Source of the DNA: Chloroflexota bacterium
GTDB taxonomy: Bacteria > Chloroflexota > Anaerolineae > Anaerolineales > UBA11579
NCBI GenBank assembly: GCA_003486225.1
Contig: DNGN01000098.1
Span: 1,962-7,624 of the forward strand
Direction of reading: 5' to 3'
DNA length: 5,663 bases
Under the pieces are notes generated by a model, which was given only the letters and a program-made list of their open reading frames with translations, did not search any database and was not told the origin of the DNA. The position numbers and the translations under genes are program-made. Each line of letters starts with the position of its first letter. Positions within the stretch are counted from its first letter, which is position 1. Below are positions 1 through 5,663 of this stretch, piece after piece.

Positions 1-617
1 CGGGTCTCGTCGACCCAGACATGCACCGGAATTCCGCGATCGTGCGCTGCGTAGATGGGTGCGGTGGCGGTACCATAATCCACGCATGCCAGCCATCCGG
101 CATTGCAGTGCGTGAGTACATTGACTGGCTGTCCGTTCTTGTGTGCTGCGAGATCGGCCAGCAGGCCAACACCGTGCACCCCGATCTTCCGGCAGGCCTC
201 TGCTTCTTCATCTGAAATGCTGGCCGCTGTTTTTTGGGCTGTTTCGATCTTGGCCGCGAAACTCTCGGCTGCGGCCATTGCCTCCAGCATGCGTTTGAGC
301 GCCCAGGCCAGGTTGATGGCTGTGGGGCGGGTGGCATGTAGCTGGTCTGCTGCTGCCTGCATGGCAGATTGGAAAGCCTGCATACTGTTCTGGGGGGCAT
401 GCAAGCTTGCCAGGTAGAGTCCCCAGGCTGCAGTGGCTCCGATCAGCGGGGCTCCGCGTACATGCATATCCTTAATGGCTGCCGCCGCCTGATCGACATT
501 TGTCAGGTCCTCAATCACAAATTGGTGGGGTAAATGGCGCTGATCAATGATCTGGACTGTACGCGGGTCACCGGGTTTAAGCCAGATAGTACGGAAGGGT
601 TGTCCGTTGACTCTCAT
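1..617 (-). CDS. mtnA: S-methyl-5-thioribose-1-phosphate isomerase, 3' end cut by window edge
   Basis: The product interconverts 5-methylthioribose-1-phosphate and 5-methylthioribulose-1-phosphate in cytoplasmic methionine salvage. My translation of the minus strand from the ATG at 617 gives 205 uninterrupted codons to the window edge. Family signatures are clear: VRGAPLIG at residues 53-60, a TRPTAINLAWAL stretch at 96-107, LTHCNAGWLA at 168-177, then GTATAPIYAAHDRGIPVHVW at 182-201 and VDETR at 202-206, whose last codon is split by the edge. Cys171 in THCNAG matches the catalytic cysteine known for the family (Cys160 in the Bacillus subtilis enzyme). The catalytic aspartate lies beyond the window. 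The family is about 340-370 residues long, so roughly the last 40 percent is missing. The start is supported by an AAAGGA Shine-Dalgarno 7 bases upstream; the ATG just before it (inside GGATG) hits a stop after two codons. It lies 42 bases after priA and is probably co-transcribed with it. The related eIF2B-like family is less likely because the motifs are specifically those of MtnA. Confidence 0.95.
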   Translation of the reverse strand, partial: MRVNGQPFRTIWLKPGDPRTVQIIDQRHLPHQFVIEDLTNVDQAAAAIKDMHVRGAPLIGATAAWGLYLASLHAPQNSMQAFQSAMQAAADQLHATRPTAINLAWALKRMLEAMAAAESFAAKIETAQKTAASISDEEAEACRKIGVHGVGLLADLAAHKNGQPVNVLTHCNAGWLACVDYGTATAPIYAAHDRGIPVHVWVDET

Positions 618-624
618 GAAAACA

Positions 625-630
625 TCCTTT
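625..630 (-). promoter_or_regulatory. Ribosome binding site of mtnA
   Basis: AAAGGA on the minus strand ends 7 bases before the mtnA ATG. It fixes the start at 617. The rest of the 42-base gap after priA (618-659) is AT-rich, with no hairpin or U-tract that would suggest a terminator, so transcription probably reads through from priA. Confidence 0.7.
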
Positions 631-659
631 CTGGGTGGGGTGTTTTAGTTTATTTTTGA

Positions 660-3221
660 TTATAACAATGATTGGGGATTGGTTTCCAGGCGCCAGTTGT
701 CCAGATTTTCATTCGCCAGCATCGAGGCCGGATCGGGGCCGCGCAAGATGATCTGCCAGCGGTAGCTGCCATCCAGCCGGGCATAAAAGCATGGCACCGG
801 CCCGATTATGTCGGTAGCGCGCCGCCGCTGCAGGTTGATCTGCTGGAGCAGATGACGGCCCAGGCGGCGGGCTTCGTTCTCCGCCTGGTTGGCGTTTTTA
901 TGCCGGTATTCCATGCGCACCAACCTGGCGAATGGTGGGTATCTCAGCTGCTCCCTGAAGATCAGTTCGCTGCTGGCAAATCCGGCATAATCATGCCGTG
1001 CTGCGGCTTGAATGACCTCGTTTTCGGGATTGAATGTCTGCAAGATGACCTTGCCCCCCAATGGGCTGCGTCCGGCACGCCCCGCAACCTGAGAGAGCAC
1101 CTGGAAAACGCGTTCCCCTGCCCGGTAATCCGGCAGCGTCAGACCGACATCGGCCAGCACAACACCTACCAGTGTAACCAGCGGCAGGTCGAGGCCTTTG
1201 GCCAGCATCTGCGTGCCGATCAGGATATCGGCCCGGTGGTTGGTGAAATGGCTCAGGATCAGGTCGTGGGCGCCTTTCTTCCGGGTGGTCTCATGGTCCC
1301 AACGCAGGGTGCGCGCTTCGGGGAAAAGCTGGTGTACATGCTCTTCCACCCGTTGGGTGCCCATGCCGTAATGCCGGATATGCTGCCCCTGGCATTCGGG
1401 GCAGGTGCGGGGCATGCGGCGGGTATAACCGCAGTGATTGCACATCAAGGCTGCGGTCTGGTGCGCGTGGTCTGTGAAGTCGTTGGCGGCATTTTTGAGC
1501 CCGCCAAGGTAATAGGTCAGGTTGGTGTTGCACTGCGGGCAGGTGAGGGTGTAGCCGCAATCCCGGCAAAAGACATAGGTGGCTGCCCCGCGCCGGTTGA
1601 GGAACAGGATCGCTTGCTGCTCTTGCTCGAGCACCTGTTGCAAGGCCTGTTGCAGCTGGAGGCTAAAGATCGAGCGATTGCCAGATTTAAGCTCCTCGCG
1701 CATATCAACCACTTCGATCGCTGGCAGATCTGTCATCGAAACTTGCTCGCCAGCCGGTTGGTAGCGGGATGCTGTGTGATATTGCTGGTCGTAGGCGCGC
1801 ACAGTTTCGGTGTGGGCCAGGATTCGAGCCGGGAGGGAGATTTTCTGCCAGCGGCCTGATTCGGCATAATGCAGGCTGGTCAGGTCTGGGGTGGCTGAAC
1901 CGAAAAAGCACAGACTGCCTGTAATCTGAGACAAGGCGAGTGCAGCCTCTCTGGCATGGTAGTATGGGGGCTGGTTGCTCTGGTAATAAGAATCATCGTG
2001 AGATTCATCCAGGATGATCAACCCGGGTTGTGGTAAGGGTGTAAATAAGGCACTGCGCGGCCCAACGATGACAGAGAGTTTGCCGCGGCGGGCGCGCCGC
2101 CAGGTATCATACTGCTCGCCGCTGGAAAGCTGCGAGTGTACCAGCCCCACCCGCCCGGGGAAGCGCCCCATAAAGCGCCGGACGGTCTGGGGCGTCAGGG
2201 ATATTTCTGGTACCAGCACGATGGCCTGTTTGCCGGCTTTGAGCGTTTCCGCCACCGCGCGCAAGTAGAGTTCAGTTTTTCCCGATCCGGTAACCCCATG
2301 CAGCAAAATGGGGGCCTGCGGCTGGCCGTTAAAGGATTGTTCCAGGGCGGCCTGGATCTTCTGCCAGGCCTGCTGTTGGTCTGCCGTCAGCGGTGGCGGG
2401 GCGGATGGGTCGTATGCTAAACCGGCCAGCGGGTCGCGCCATTGCTCCTGCTCCCGCAGGATGATCAATTCCATCTCATGCAGCACTTTAAGGTCGCTCA
2501 GGTTGGCGCTGCTTTCGGCATACACCCAGCTGACATCCACCGGCCCGGTCTCACGGCTGAGGAAATCTAACACCCGCTGTCGCCGCTGGCGTACATTCTC
2601 ATGGTTGCTGAGCCCCTCTATCTCCAGGGCCACCAGCTCGGGTGGGACTGCCAGCTGTGCAGTGCGGATATAGCGCGGCCGCACGCCTGGAGGGGGTAGA
2701 ATCGGTTCGCGTTCCAGCCATTCTTTTCTGATCATCGCCCTGGCAGTCGCTTCCCATTGTTTGCGCGGCAGGGCCCGGTCCAGCTGGCGGCCGCGCAAAG
2801 GACCGCGCTCTGCCAGCACTTTCAAGATCATCTTTTCGTTTGGCAGCAGGTCCTGGTCTGCCTCAGGGGCATTTTTGAGTGAATATAAAGTGTCTGCCAG
2901 CTGGCTGATACCGGACGGCACCATCAGGCTGATGCAAGAAGATAGCGGGGCAAGCGTTTGCTTTGAGAGTTCAAAAGCCAGGTCGATCTGGTAAGCTGTG
3001 AGGGAAATTTGCGGGTCAAGGATAGCGCTGACCGCTTTGGTGTCCGGCACTTCGGGTACATCAACCCGGCTGAGTAATATGCCCTGCACCTGCTGGGCAC
3101 CAAACGGGACTTCCACGACCTGGCCTACGGCGGCATCTTTTTGCAGTTTTTCGGGCAGGTGGTAGTGAAATACCCCAGATACCCCAGGGACATTTACGGC
3201 AACTTCAACATAAATACGCAT
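660..3221 (-). CDS. priA: Primosomal protein N' / replication restart helicase PriA
   Basis: PriA is a superfamily 2 3'-to-5' DNA helicase that recognises stalled or abandoned forks and starts reloading of the replicative helicase. This 853-residue protein shows the full layout: an N-terminal 3'-DNA-binding domain (about 1-105, starting RIYVEVAVNVPGV), a winged-helix-like region (about 125-265), Walker A GVTGSGKT (309-316), Walker B variant DESH (405-408), GSATP (441-445), motif V GTQMLAKG (669-676), motif VI QVAGRAGR (711-718), and a C-terminal domain with IGPVPCFYARLDGSYRWQ (806-823). Eight zinc-binding cysteines are present at 552, 555, 561, 564, 594, 597, 607 and 610. It is longer than the 732-residue E. 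coli PriA: about 15 extra residues sit between Cys564 and Cys594, and about 25 extra precede the VDMREELK stretch (505-512). The usual DEEH is DESH here; the catalytic Glu406 is kept. The start follows the upstream stop by 5 bases, and the conserved N-terminal strand begins right at Met1. Confidence 0.97.
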   Translation of the reverse strand: MRIYVEVAVNVPGVSGVFHYHLPEKLQKDAAVGQVVEVPFGAQQVQGILLSRVDVPEVPDTKAVSAILDPQISLTAYQIDLAFELSKQTLAPLSSCISLMVPSGISQLADTLYSLKNAPEADQDLLPNEKMILKVLAERGPLRGRQLDRALPRKQWEATARAMIRKEWLEREPILPPPGVRPRYIRTAQLAVPPELVALEIEGLSNHENVRQRRQRVLDFLSRETGPVDVSWVYAESSANLSDLKVLHEMELIILREQEQWRDPLAGLAYDPSAPPPLTADQQQAWQKIQAALEQSFNGQPQAPILLHGVTGSGKTELYLRAVAETLKAGKQAIVLVPEISLTPQTVRRFMGRFPGRVGLVHSQLSSGEQYDTWRRARRGKLSVIVGPRSALFTPLPQPGLIILDESHDDSYYQSNQPPYYHAREAALALSQITGSLCFFGSATPDLTSLHYAESGRWQKISLPARILAHTETVRAYDQQYHTASRYQPAGEQVSMTDLPAIEVVDMREELKSGNRSIFSLQLQQALQQVLEQEQQAILFLNRRGAATYVFCRDCGYTLTCPQCNTNLTYYLGGLKNAANDFTDHAHQTAALMCNHCGYTRRMPRTCPECQGQHIRHYGMGTQRVEEHVHQLFPEARTLRWDHETTRKKGAHDLILSHFTNHRADILIGTQMLAKGLDLPLVTLVGVVLADVGLTLPDYRAGERVFQVLSQVAGRAGRSPLGGKVILQTFNPENEVIQAAARHDYAGFASSELIFREQLRYPPFARLVRMEYRHKNANQAENEARRLGRHLLQQINLQRRRATDIIGPVPCFYARLDGSYRWQIILRGPDPASMLANENLDNWRLETNPQSLL

Positions 3222-3222
3222 G

Positions 3223-3228
3223 TCCCTT
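3223..3228 (-). promoter_or_regulatory. Ribosome binding site of priA, overlapping the upstream stop codon
   Basis: The minus strand reads TAAGGGACATG: the TAA stop of the upstream gene runs directly into AAGGGA, which is only 1 base from the priA ATG. That is closer than the usual 5-9 bases. A poor free-standing site fused to a stop codon suggests that ribosomes finishing the upstream gene restart at priA (translational coupling). The coupling is inferred. Confidence 0.5.
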
Positions 3229-5545
3229 ATGGCAGATACGCCAGGTAGACTTCGTTTTCCAATGCCAGGAAGATGGTTTTTGTCGGGCTGACGGTGAATG
3301 CGGTGATGAACTCGCCTTCCAGATCCATATCAGGCCGGTACTGCTGCACCAGGTTGAGTTTCAGGCTGAATTGGTAGATCGATTGGTCCTTGGGATCCAG
3401 ATAGTACAGTGACGGTTCTGGTCGCTGCGTATGCAGGAGCTGGTAGAAGACGGCATCCCGTACAGTGGGTCCGCTCTGCCTGCCTGGGCGGGAATCATTG
3501 TAGAGGGTAGGTGATGTGCAGGTTGTCGGTGCTTCTTCCAGCCCGGTGTAGGTGCAGGTGGTGGTCTGCCCGTTCAGGTAAAGCATGTAAAGCTGTTCTT
3601 TGTCGATGGCAAAATCGATGGTATCGGTCATGTTCGGGACTTCTTCGGTGAAAAAGAAGAAAGGCGCTTCGCGGAACTGGTAGCTGGTATCCGTGGCTTC
3701 ATAGAACCAGACCATGTTGAGTTGCTCATCCAGGACATACAGCTGATCATTTTCTACCGTGATGCCGATGGGCTTACCCCAGTAAGAATCTGGCGGCGTC
3801 AGCGAGATGGCGACCGGTAATTTGTCTTCGTAACAGTAGAGCAGGTTGCCTGCCCGGTCCATCGCCACCAGTACGGCTTCATCAGGATTTTCTGGCAGCA
3901 GGGCAATATCGATCAGGTCCTGGACAATTATCGAGCCATACTGGCCGGCTCCGCAGTGAAAATCCGAGTCCATTTCGTAGCGCGTGCCCGCCAGCCAGGC
4001 GCGCATCACCGAGTCGGAATGAATATCCAGCATATAGACATCCCGCGAAGTGGCCACCATCTGCCTGATCCTGACGGAATTAACCAGCGAGCCTGAGATA
4101 GCGGGCTGAAGTTCCAGCCGGGTGATGTTGTCCATTGCATCCAAAGCTGAAACAGCCTGTTTGCGCAGAGCTTCGGCTTCGTCTGTGATCAGGTATTCCT
4201 GGGCCTTTTCCACCAGGGTGATCGTGTTCTGCCAAGCGGTGCGTTGGATATTGGCATCCGTTTCAGCCGCCGCCGCCGAGGCCATGGTCTCGGCTTGTGA
4301 GAAATAGGCGTCGTATTGCTGATTGCGCCCGACCTGGGCGTAAACAAGCGCAGCGACGGTTACAACCAGCAGGGGTACTGCCACGGCGATGAATGCCATG
4401 TAGCTGGTGGGGATCTTGATCAATTCGTCGCCTGGCACCATGCGCTTCATCAGCCCTTGTAAGCGGCGCAAGAATCCCTGCCCAAAGGACCGGAGACCCT
4501 TCCATGCGTTTTGCCAGCCTGAGCTTATCTTTCCGACTGCACTTTGCCTTGATTTGCCGGGAGTGTGGGTTTCTTCACCCCGGGTGAGTTCGGAAATCGG
4601 CTCAAACATCCTGGCATCGTCATCGAGGTCCAATGTTTGCACAGCGCTTTGGTCTTCCATCTCCAAAGGTGGCAGGCTGGCCCGCCCGGGGGATTGGGTG
4701 TGCCGGGGTGCCGGTGGGGTGGCCTGTCTTTCAGGTTCGGGCTGTGGTTCGGGTTCTGCTTTTTCTTCCTCCGGCATCATGGGAGGAGTTGTTTGTGGCG
4801 CTGGTTCCGGTTTTGTGACCTTTGTCTGTTCCTGCATGCTTTCAGGCTTAATCAGGTTCACATTTCCTGGCCCTTCAGCCACTTCAATGTAGATTCCCTT
4901 TAGTTCTTCGCCGGCATCTTCCAGGAAGCGCTGCTGCGCTTTGTTGAGCGGATTGGTGTAGGCCTGGGTAAAGGTGTCTGCATCCCATGTCTCTGGCAGG
5001 CTGGTTGAGAATAAGATCCTGTTGCCGGGTTCGAGCAGCATCTGGGCGTAAAATATCTGGGGGGTCCGGCTGATTCCCAAACCGCGGCCGGACATTTTTT
5101 CGTCGTGGATGTAGTCGACCTTGCCGGGCAGAAGAGCGAATAAGTGGCCGGGCCCGGTCTGAGCCAGGAAAAGATGCCCGCTGCGCACGACAATCACTCC
5201 AATTCCCCCCATCACCTGCGGCCGGCTGCCGGCATGCTTTAAATTCAGGTTGAGGATCAGGTTGTTCAGATCTTCGATCAGTTCCCGCATGGCGGAGGTG
5301 GTCGACCCTGTTTTCTCGTAGTACATACCTTCTAAGCGAGTAAGTAGTTCAGCCAGTCGGTCGTCTGAAAAAGCAGGCACGTTGAAAGAAGCCAGCAAAA
5401 TTAGATGGTCTGACCGGCGGCTTCTGGAAGTTTTACGGGAAGGGTTGGCAATATGCAGGCCAGGCAGGCTGCTGCGGTTACTGGCAGCCTGGCGGTGCAG
5501 CGGAATGATGTTTAAGTCCATATTTGACATGCGGGTTTCGCTCAT
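3227..5545 (-). CDS. Membrane-anchored protein with degenerate PP2C-like domain and probable extracytoplasmic beta-propeller; function unknown
   Basis: I do not recognise a named family. Numbering is from the ATG at 5545 (772 residues). Residues about 45-230 follow the fold order of PP2C-type phosphatases: a helix pair, then GGIGVIVVRSGHLFLAQTGP (113-132), then EPGNRILFSTSLPETW (172-187) where active enzymes read like PGDRLLLCSDGL. The metal-binding motifs are gone: no DGMGG, TGPGH (130-134) where GDSR-type residues sit, and STSL (180-183) in place of SDGL. Residues 233-334 form a Pro/Glu-rich acidic linker, 344-370 a basic amphipathic stretch, and 381-403 a single membrane helix, so the N-terminus is predicted cytoplasmic. 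A helical stalk (407-474) leads to six blade-like YxLD/F repeats (about 502-517, 556-573, 600-616, 650-668, 711-728, 756-772). All four cysteines (531, 571, 664, 676) are on the extracytoplasmic side. This start is preferred over the ATG at 5563 because AGAGG lies 5 bases upstream and the earlier ATG overlaps a -10 box. It is first in an apparent operon with priA and mtnA. A sensor or scaffold role is only inference. Confidence 0.85.
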   Translation of the reverse strand: MSETRMSNMDLNIIPLHRQAASNRSSLPGLHIANPSRKTSRSRRSDHLILLASFNVPAFSDDRLAELLTRLEGMYYEKTGSTTSAMRELIEDLNNLILNLNLKHAGSRPQVMGGIGVIVVRSGHLFLAQTGPGHLFALLPGKVDYIHDEKMSGRGLGISRTPQIFYAQMLLEPGNRILFSTSLPETWDADTFTQAYTNPLNKAQQRFLEDAGEELKGIYIEVAEGPGNVNLIKPESMQEQTKVTKPEPAPQTTPPMMPEEEKAEPEPQPEPERQATPPAPRHTQSPGRASLPPLEMEDQSAVQTLDLDDDARMFEPISELTRGEETHTPGKSRQSAVGKISSGWQNAWKGLRSFGQGFLRRLQGLMKRMVPGDELIKIPTSYMAFIAVAVPLLVVTVAALVYAQVGRNQQYDAYFSQAETMASAAAAETDANIQRTAWQNTITLVEKAQEYLITDEAEALRKQAVSALDAMDNITRLELQPAISGSLVNSVRIRQMVATSRDVYMLDIHSDSVMRAWLAGTRYEMDSDFHCGAGQYGSIIVQDLIDIALLPENPDEAVLVAMDRAGNLLYCYEDKLPVAISLTPPDSYWGKPIGITVENDQLYVLDEQLNMVWFYEATDTSYQFREAPFFFFTEEVPNMTDTIDFAIDKEQLYMLYLNGQTTTCTYTGLEEAPTTCTSPTLYNDSRPGRQSGPTVRDAVFYQLLHTQRPEPSLYYLDPKDQSIYQFSLKLNLVQQYRPDMDLEGEFITAFTVSPTKTIFLALENEVYLAYLP

Positions 5546-5550
5546 CGGCG

Positions 5551-5555
5551 CCTCT
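5551..5555 (-). promoter_or_regulatory. Ribosome binding site that decides the start of the membrane protein gene
   Basis: AGAGG on the minus strand sits 5 bases before the ATG at 5545. The alternative ATG at 5563 has only an AT-rich sequence in front of it (CCAGTTATA) with no Shine-Dalgarno match, and the in-frame ATGs at 5530 and 5521 also lack one. This favours the 772-residue product over the 778-residue one. Confidence 0.5.
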
Positions 5556-5574
5556 GGTACCATTATAACTGGTA
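5555..5574. repeat. Operator-like inverted repeat over the divergent promoter region
   Basis: TACCA (5558-5562), a 7-base spacer TTATAAC, and TGGTA (5570-5574) form an inverted repeat with perfect 5-base arms. An overlapping 8-base palindrome TGGTACCA covers 5555-5562, so the TGGTA/TACCA half-site occurs three times within 20 bases. The minus-strand -10 box lies inside the repeat, and a weak plus-strand -10-like TAAAAT (5573-5578) overlaps its right end. This position suits a repressor or shared regulator of both directions; no regulator is visible in the window. Confidence 0.3.
5562..5567 (-). promoter_or_regulatory. Probable -10 box (TATAAT) for the minus-strand operon
   Basis: A perfect TATAAT hexamer reads on the minus strand from 5567 to 5562. 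No good -35 is found at 16-18 bases spacing (the sequence there is close to ACACCC), so the promoter may need an activator or be weak. Transcription would start near 5555, leaving a leader of about 10 bases that begins around the AGAGG site. The last two bases of the box are the first two of the upstream ATG (5563-5561), so that ATG would not be in the transcript. Confidence 0.45.
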
Positions 5575-5599
5575 AAATCTATCCGGGTGTGTGAGACTC

Positions 5600-5638
5600 A
5601 TGTCCAACCATTTTATCAAAGGAATTTTAACTAAATGA
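5600..5638 (+). CDS. Possible 12-codon leader peptide overlapping the next start
   Basis: An ATG at 5600 opens a 12-residue frame, MSNHFIKGILTK, ending in TGA at 5636-5638. The stop overlaps the ATG of the following gene in an ATGA arrangement (5635-5638), a typical translational-coupling junction. The Shine-Dalgarno of the next gene lies inside codons 7-8 of this frame. No clear ribosome binding site precedes the mini-ORF, and a frame this short can occur by chance, so it may not be translated. Confidence 0.2.
   Translation: MSNHFIKGILTK
5618..5623 (+). promoter_or_regulatory. Ribosome binding site of the right-edge gene
   Basis: AAAGGA lies 11 bases before the ATG at 5635. The spacing is on the long side, but no better start codon exists: an in-frame TAA stands immediately before that ATG. 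Confidence 0.5.
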
Positions 5639-5663
5639 TCGAAATTGAAGTCATCCAATCGGA
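5635..5663 (+). CDS. Start of a divergent gene, possibly a macrodomain protein; cut by window edge
   Basis: Nine full codons, MIEIEVIQS, are present, followed by GA, which encodes Asp or Glu as the next residue. An AAAGGA site precedes the ATG, and the in-frame TAA at 5632-5634 excludes an earlier start. The pattern I-x-V-[IV]-Q-x-D at the very N-terminus resembles macrodomain proteins such as YmdB (IHVVQGDITK), which bind or hydrolyse ADP-ribose derivatives. With so few residues this is a guess about family; that a gene starts here is better supported. It is transcribed away from the minus-strand operon and shares the intergenic region of about 90 bases. Confidence 0.5.

Noticed and set aside
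103..417. Plus-strand open frames opposite mtnA
   Set aside because: The minus strand here encodes conserved MtnA motifs without interruption; the plus-strand translations are Ala/Ser/Cys-rich and resemble nothing known.
618..659. Possible terminator between priA and mtnA
   Set aside because: No GC-rich hairpin followed by a T-run is visible; the gap is AT-rich with a C-rich stretch only.
672..1859. Long open frame (395 codons) antisense to the 3' half of priA
   Set aside because: It lies opposite unmistakable PriA motifs (zinc cysteines, motifs V and VI). Its translation shows no recognisable domain, and its length fits the antisense shadow of a GC-rich coding frame.
3645..3665. A-rich run encoding four phenylalanines as a possible frameshift site
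   Set aside because: The reading frame continues with propeller-like sequence on both sides, so no frameshift is needed, and no alternative frame extends usefully.
4264..4280. Short GCC trinucleotide run as a variable repeat
   Set aside because: It is only about four units encoding alanines in a helical stalk, too short to call a variable repeat.
4407..4903. Plus-strand open frames opposite the linker and membrane segment of the large membrane protein
   Set aside because: The opposite frame has coherent protein architecture (linker, basic stretch, membrane helix), while these frames are Gly/Ser/Phe-rich shadows of the Pro/Glu linker.
5524..5529. Perfect TTGACA on the plus strand as a -35 box for the right-edge gene
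   Set aside because: At 16-18 bases spacing the partner sequence is GC-rich (around GGCGCC), so there is no -10. The hexamer lies inside the coding region of the opposite gene and is probably chance.

Overview
The window looks like ordinary bacterial chromosome, moderately GC-rich by eye. Three genes lie head to tail on the minus strand and a divergent plus-strand gene begins at the right edge. I see no mobile element, tRNA, rRNA, CRISPR array or other sign of recent transfer. Chloroflexota, perhaps an Anaerolineae-like lineage, is my best guess at the source. The guess rests on the divergent PriA and the large membrane-anchored PP2C-like/propeller protein beside it, and it is an impression from memory rather than something the sequence proves.

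Minus-strand layout, in order of transcription (right to left): (1) a protein of about 772 residues with a cytoplasmic domain resembling a PP2C phosphatase that has lost its metal-binding aspartates, a Pro/Glu-rich linker, one membrane helix, and an extracytoplasmic helical stalk plus probable beta-propeller; (2) priA, the primosomal replication-restart helicase, starting 5 bases after the first gene stops; (3) mtnA, methylthioribose-1-phosphate isomerase of the methionine salvage pathway, starting 42 bases after priA and cut by the left window edge after 205 codons. The tight spacing suggests one operon. No terminator is visible between the genes. The three products have no obvious common pathway.

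The divergent intergenic region (about 5546-5634) holds a perfect TATAAT hexamer for the minus-strand operon. The hexamer overlaps the most upstream ATG of the first gene, so translation more likely starts at the internal ATG at 5545, which also has a better ribosome binding site. An inverted repeat (TACCA-N7-TGGTA) spans this -10 box and looks like an operator. On the plus strand a 12-codon mini-ORF ends in an ATGA overlap with the start of the next gene. Only 9 codons of that gene are in the window; they resemble the N-terminus of macrodomain (ADP-ribose-binding) proteins.

The least conventional element is the pseudo-PP2C/propeller membrane protein: its function is unknown, its phosphatase-like domain appears catalytically dead, and it is transcribed with a replication-restart helicase.
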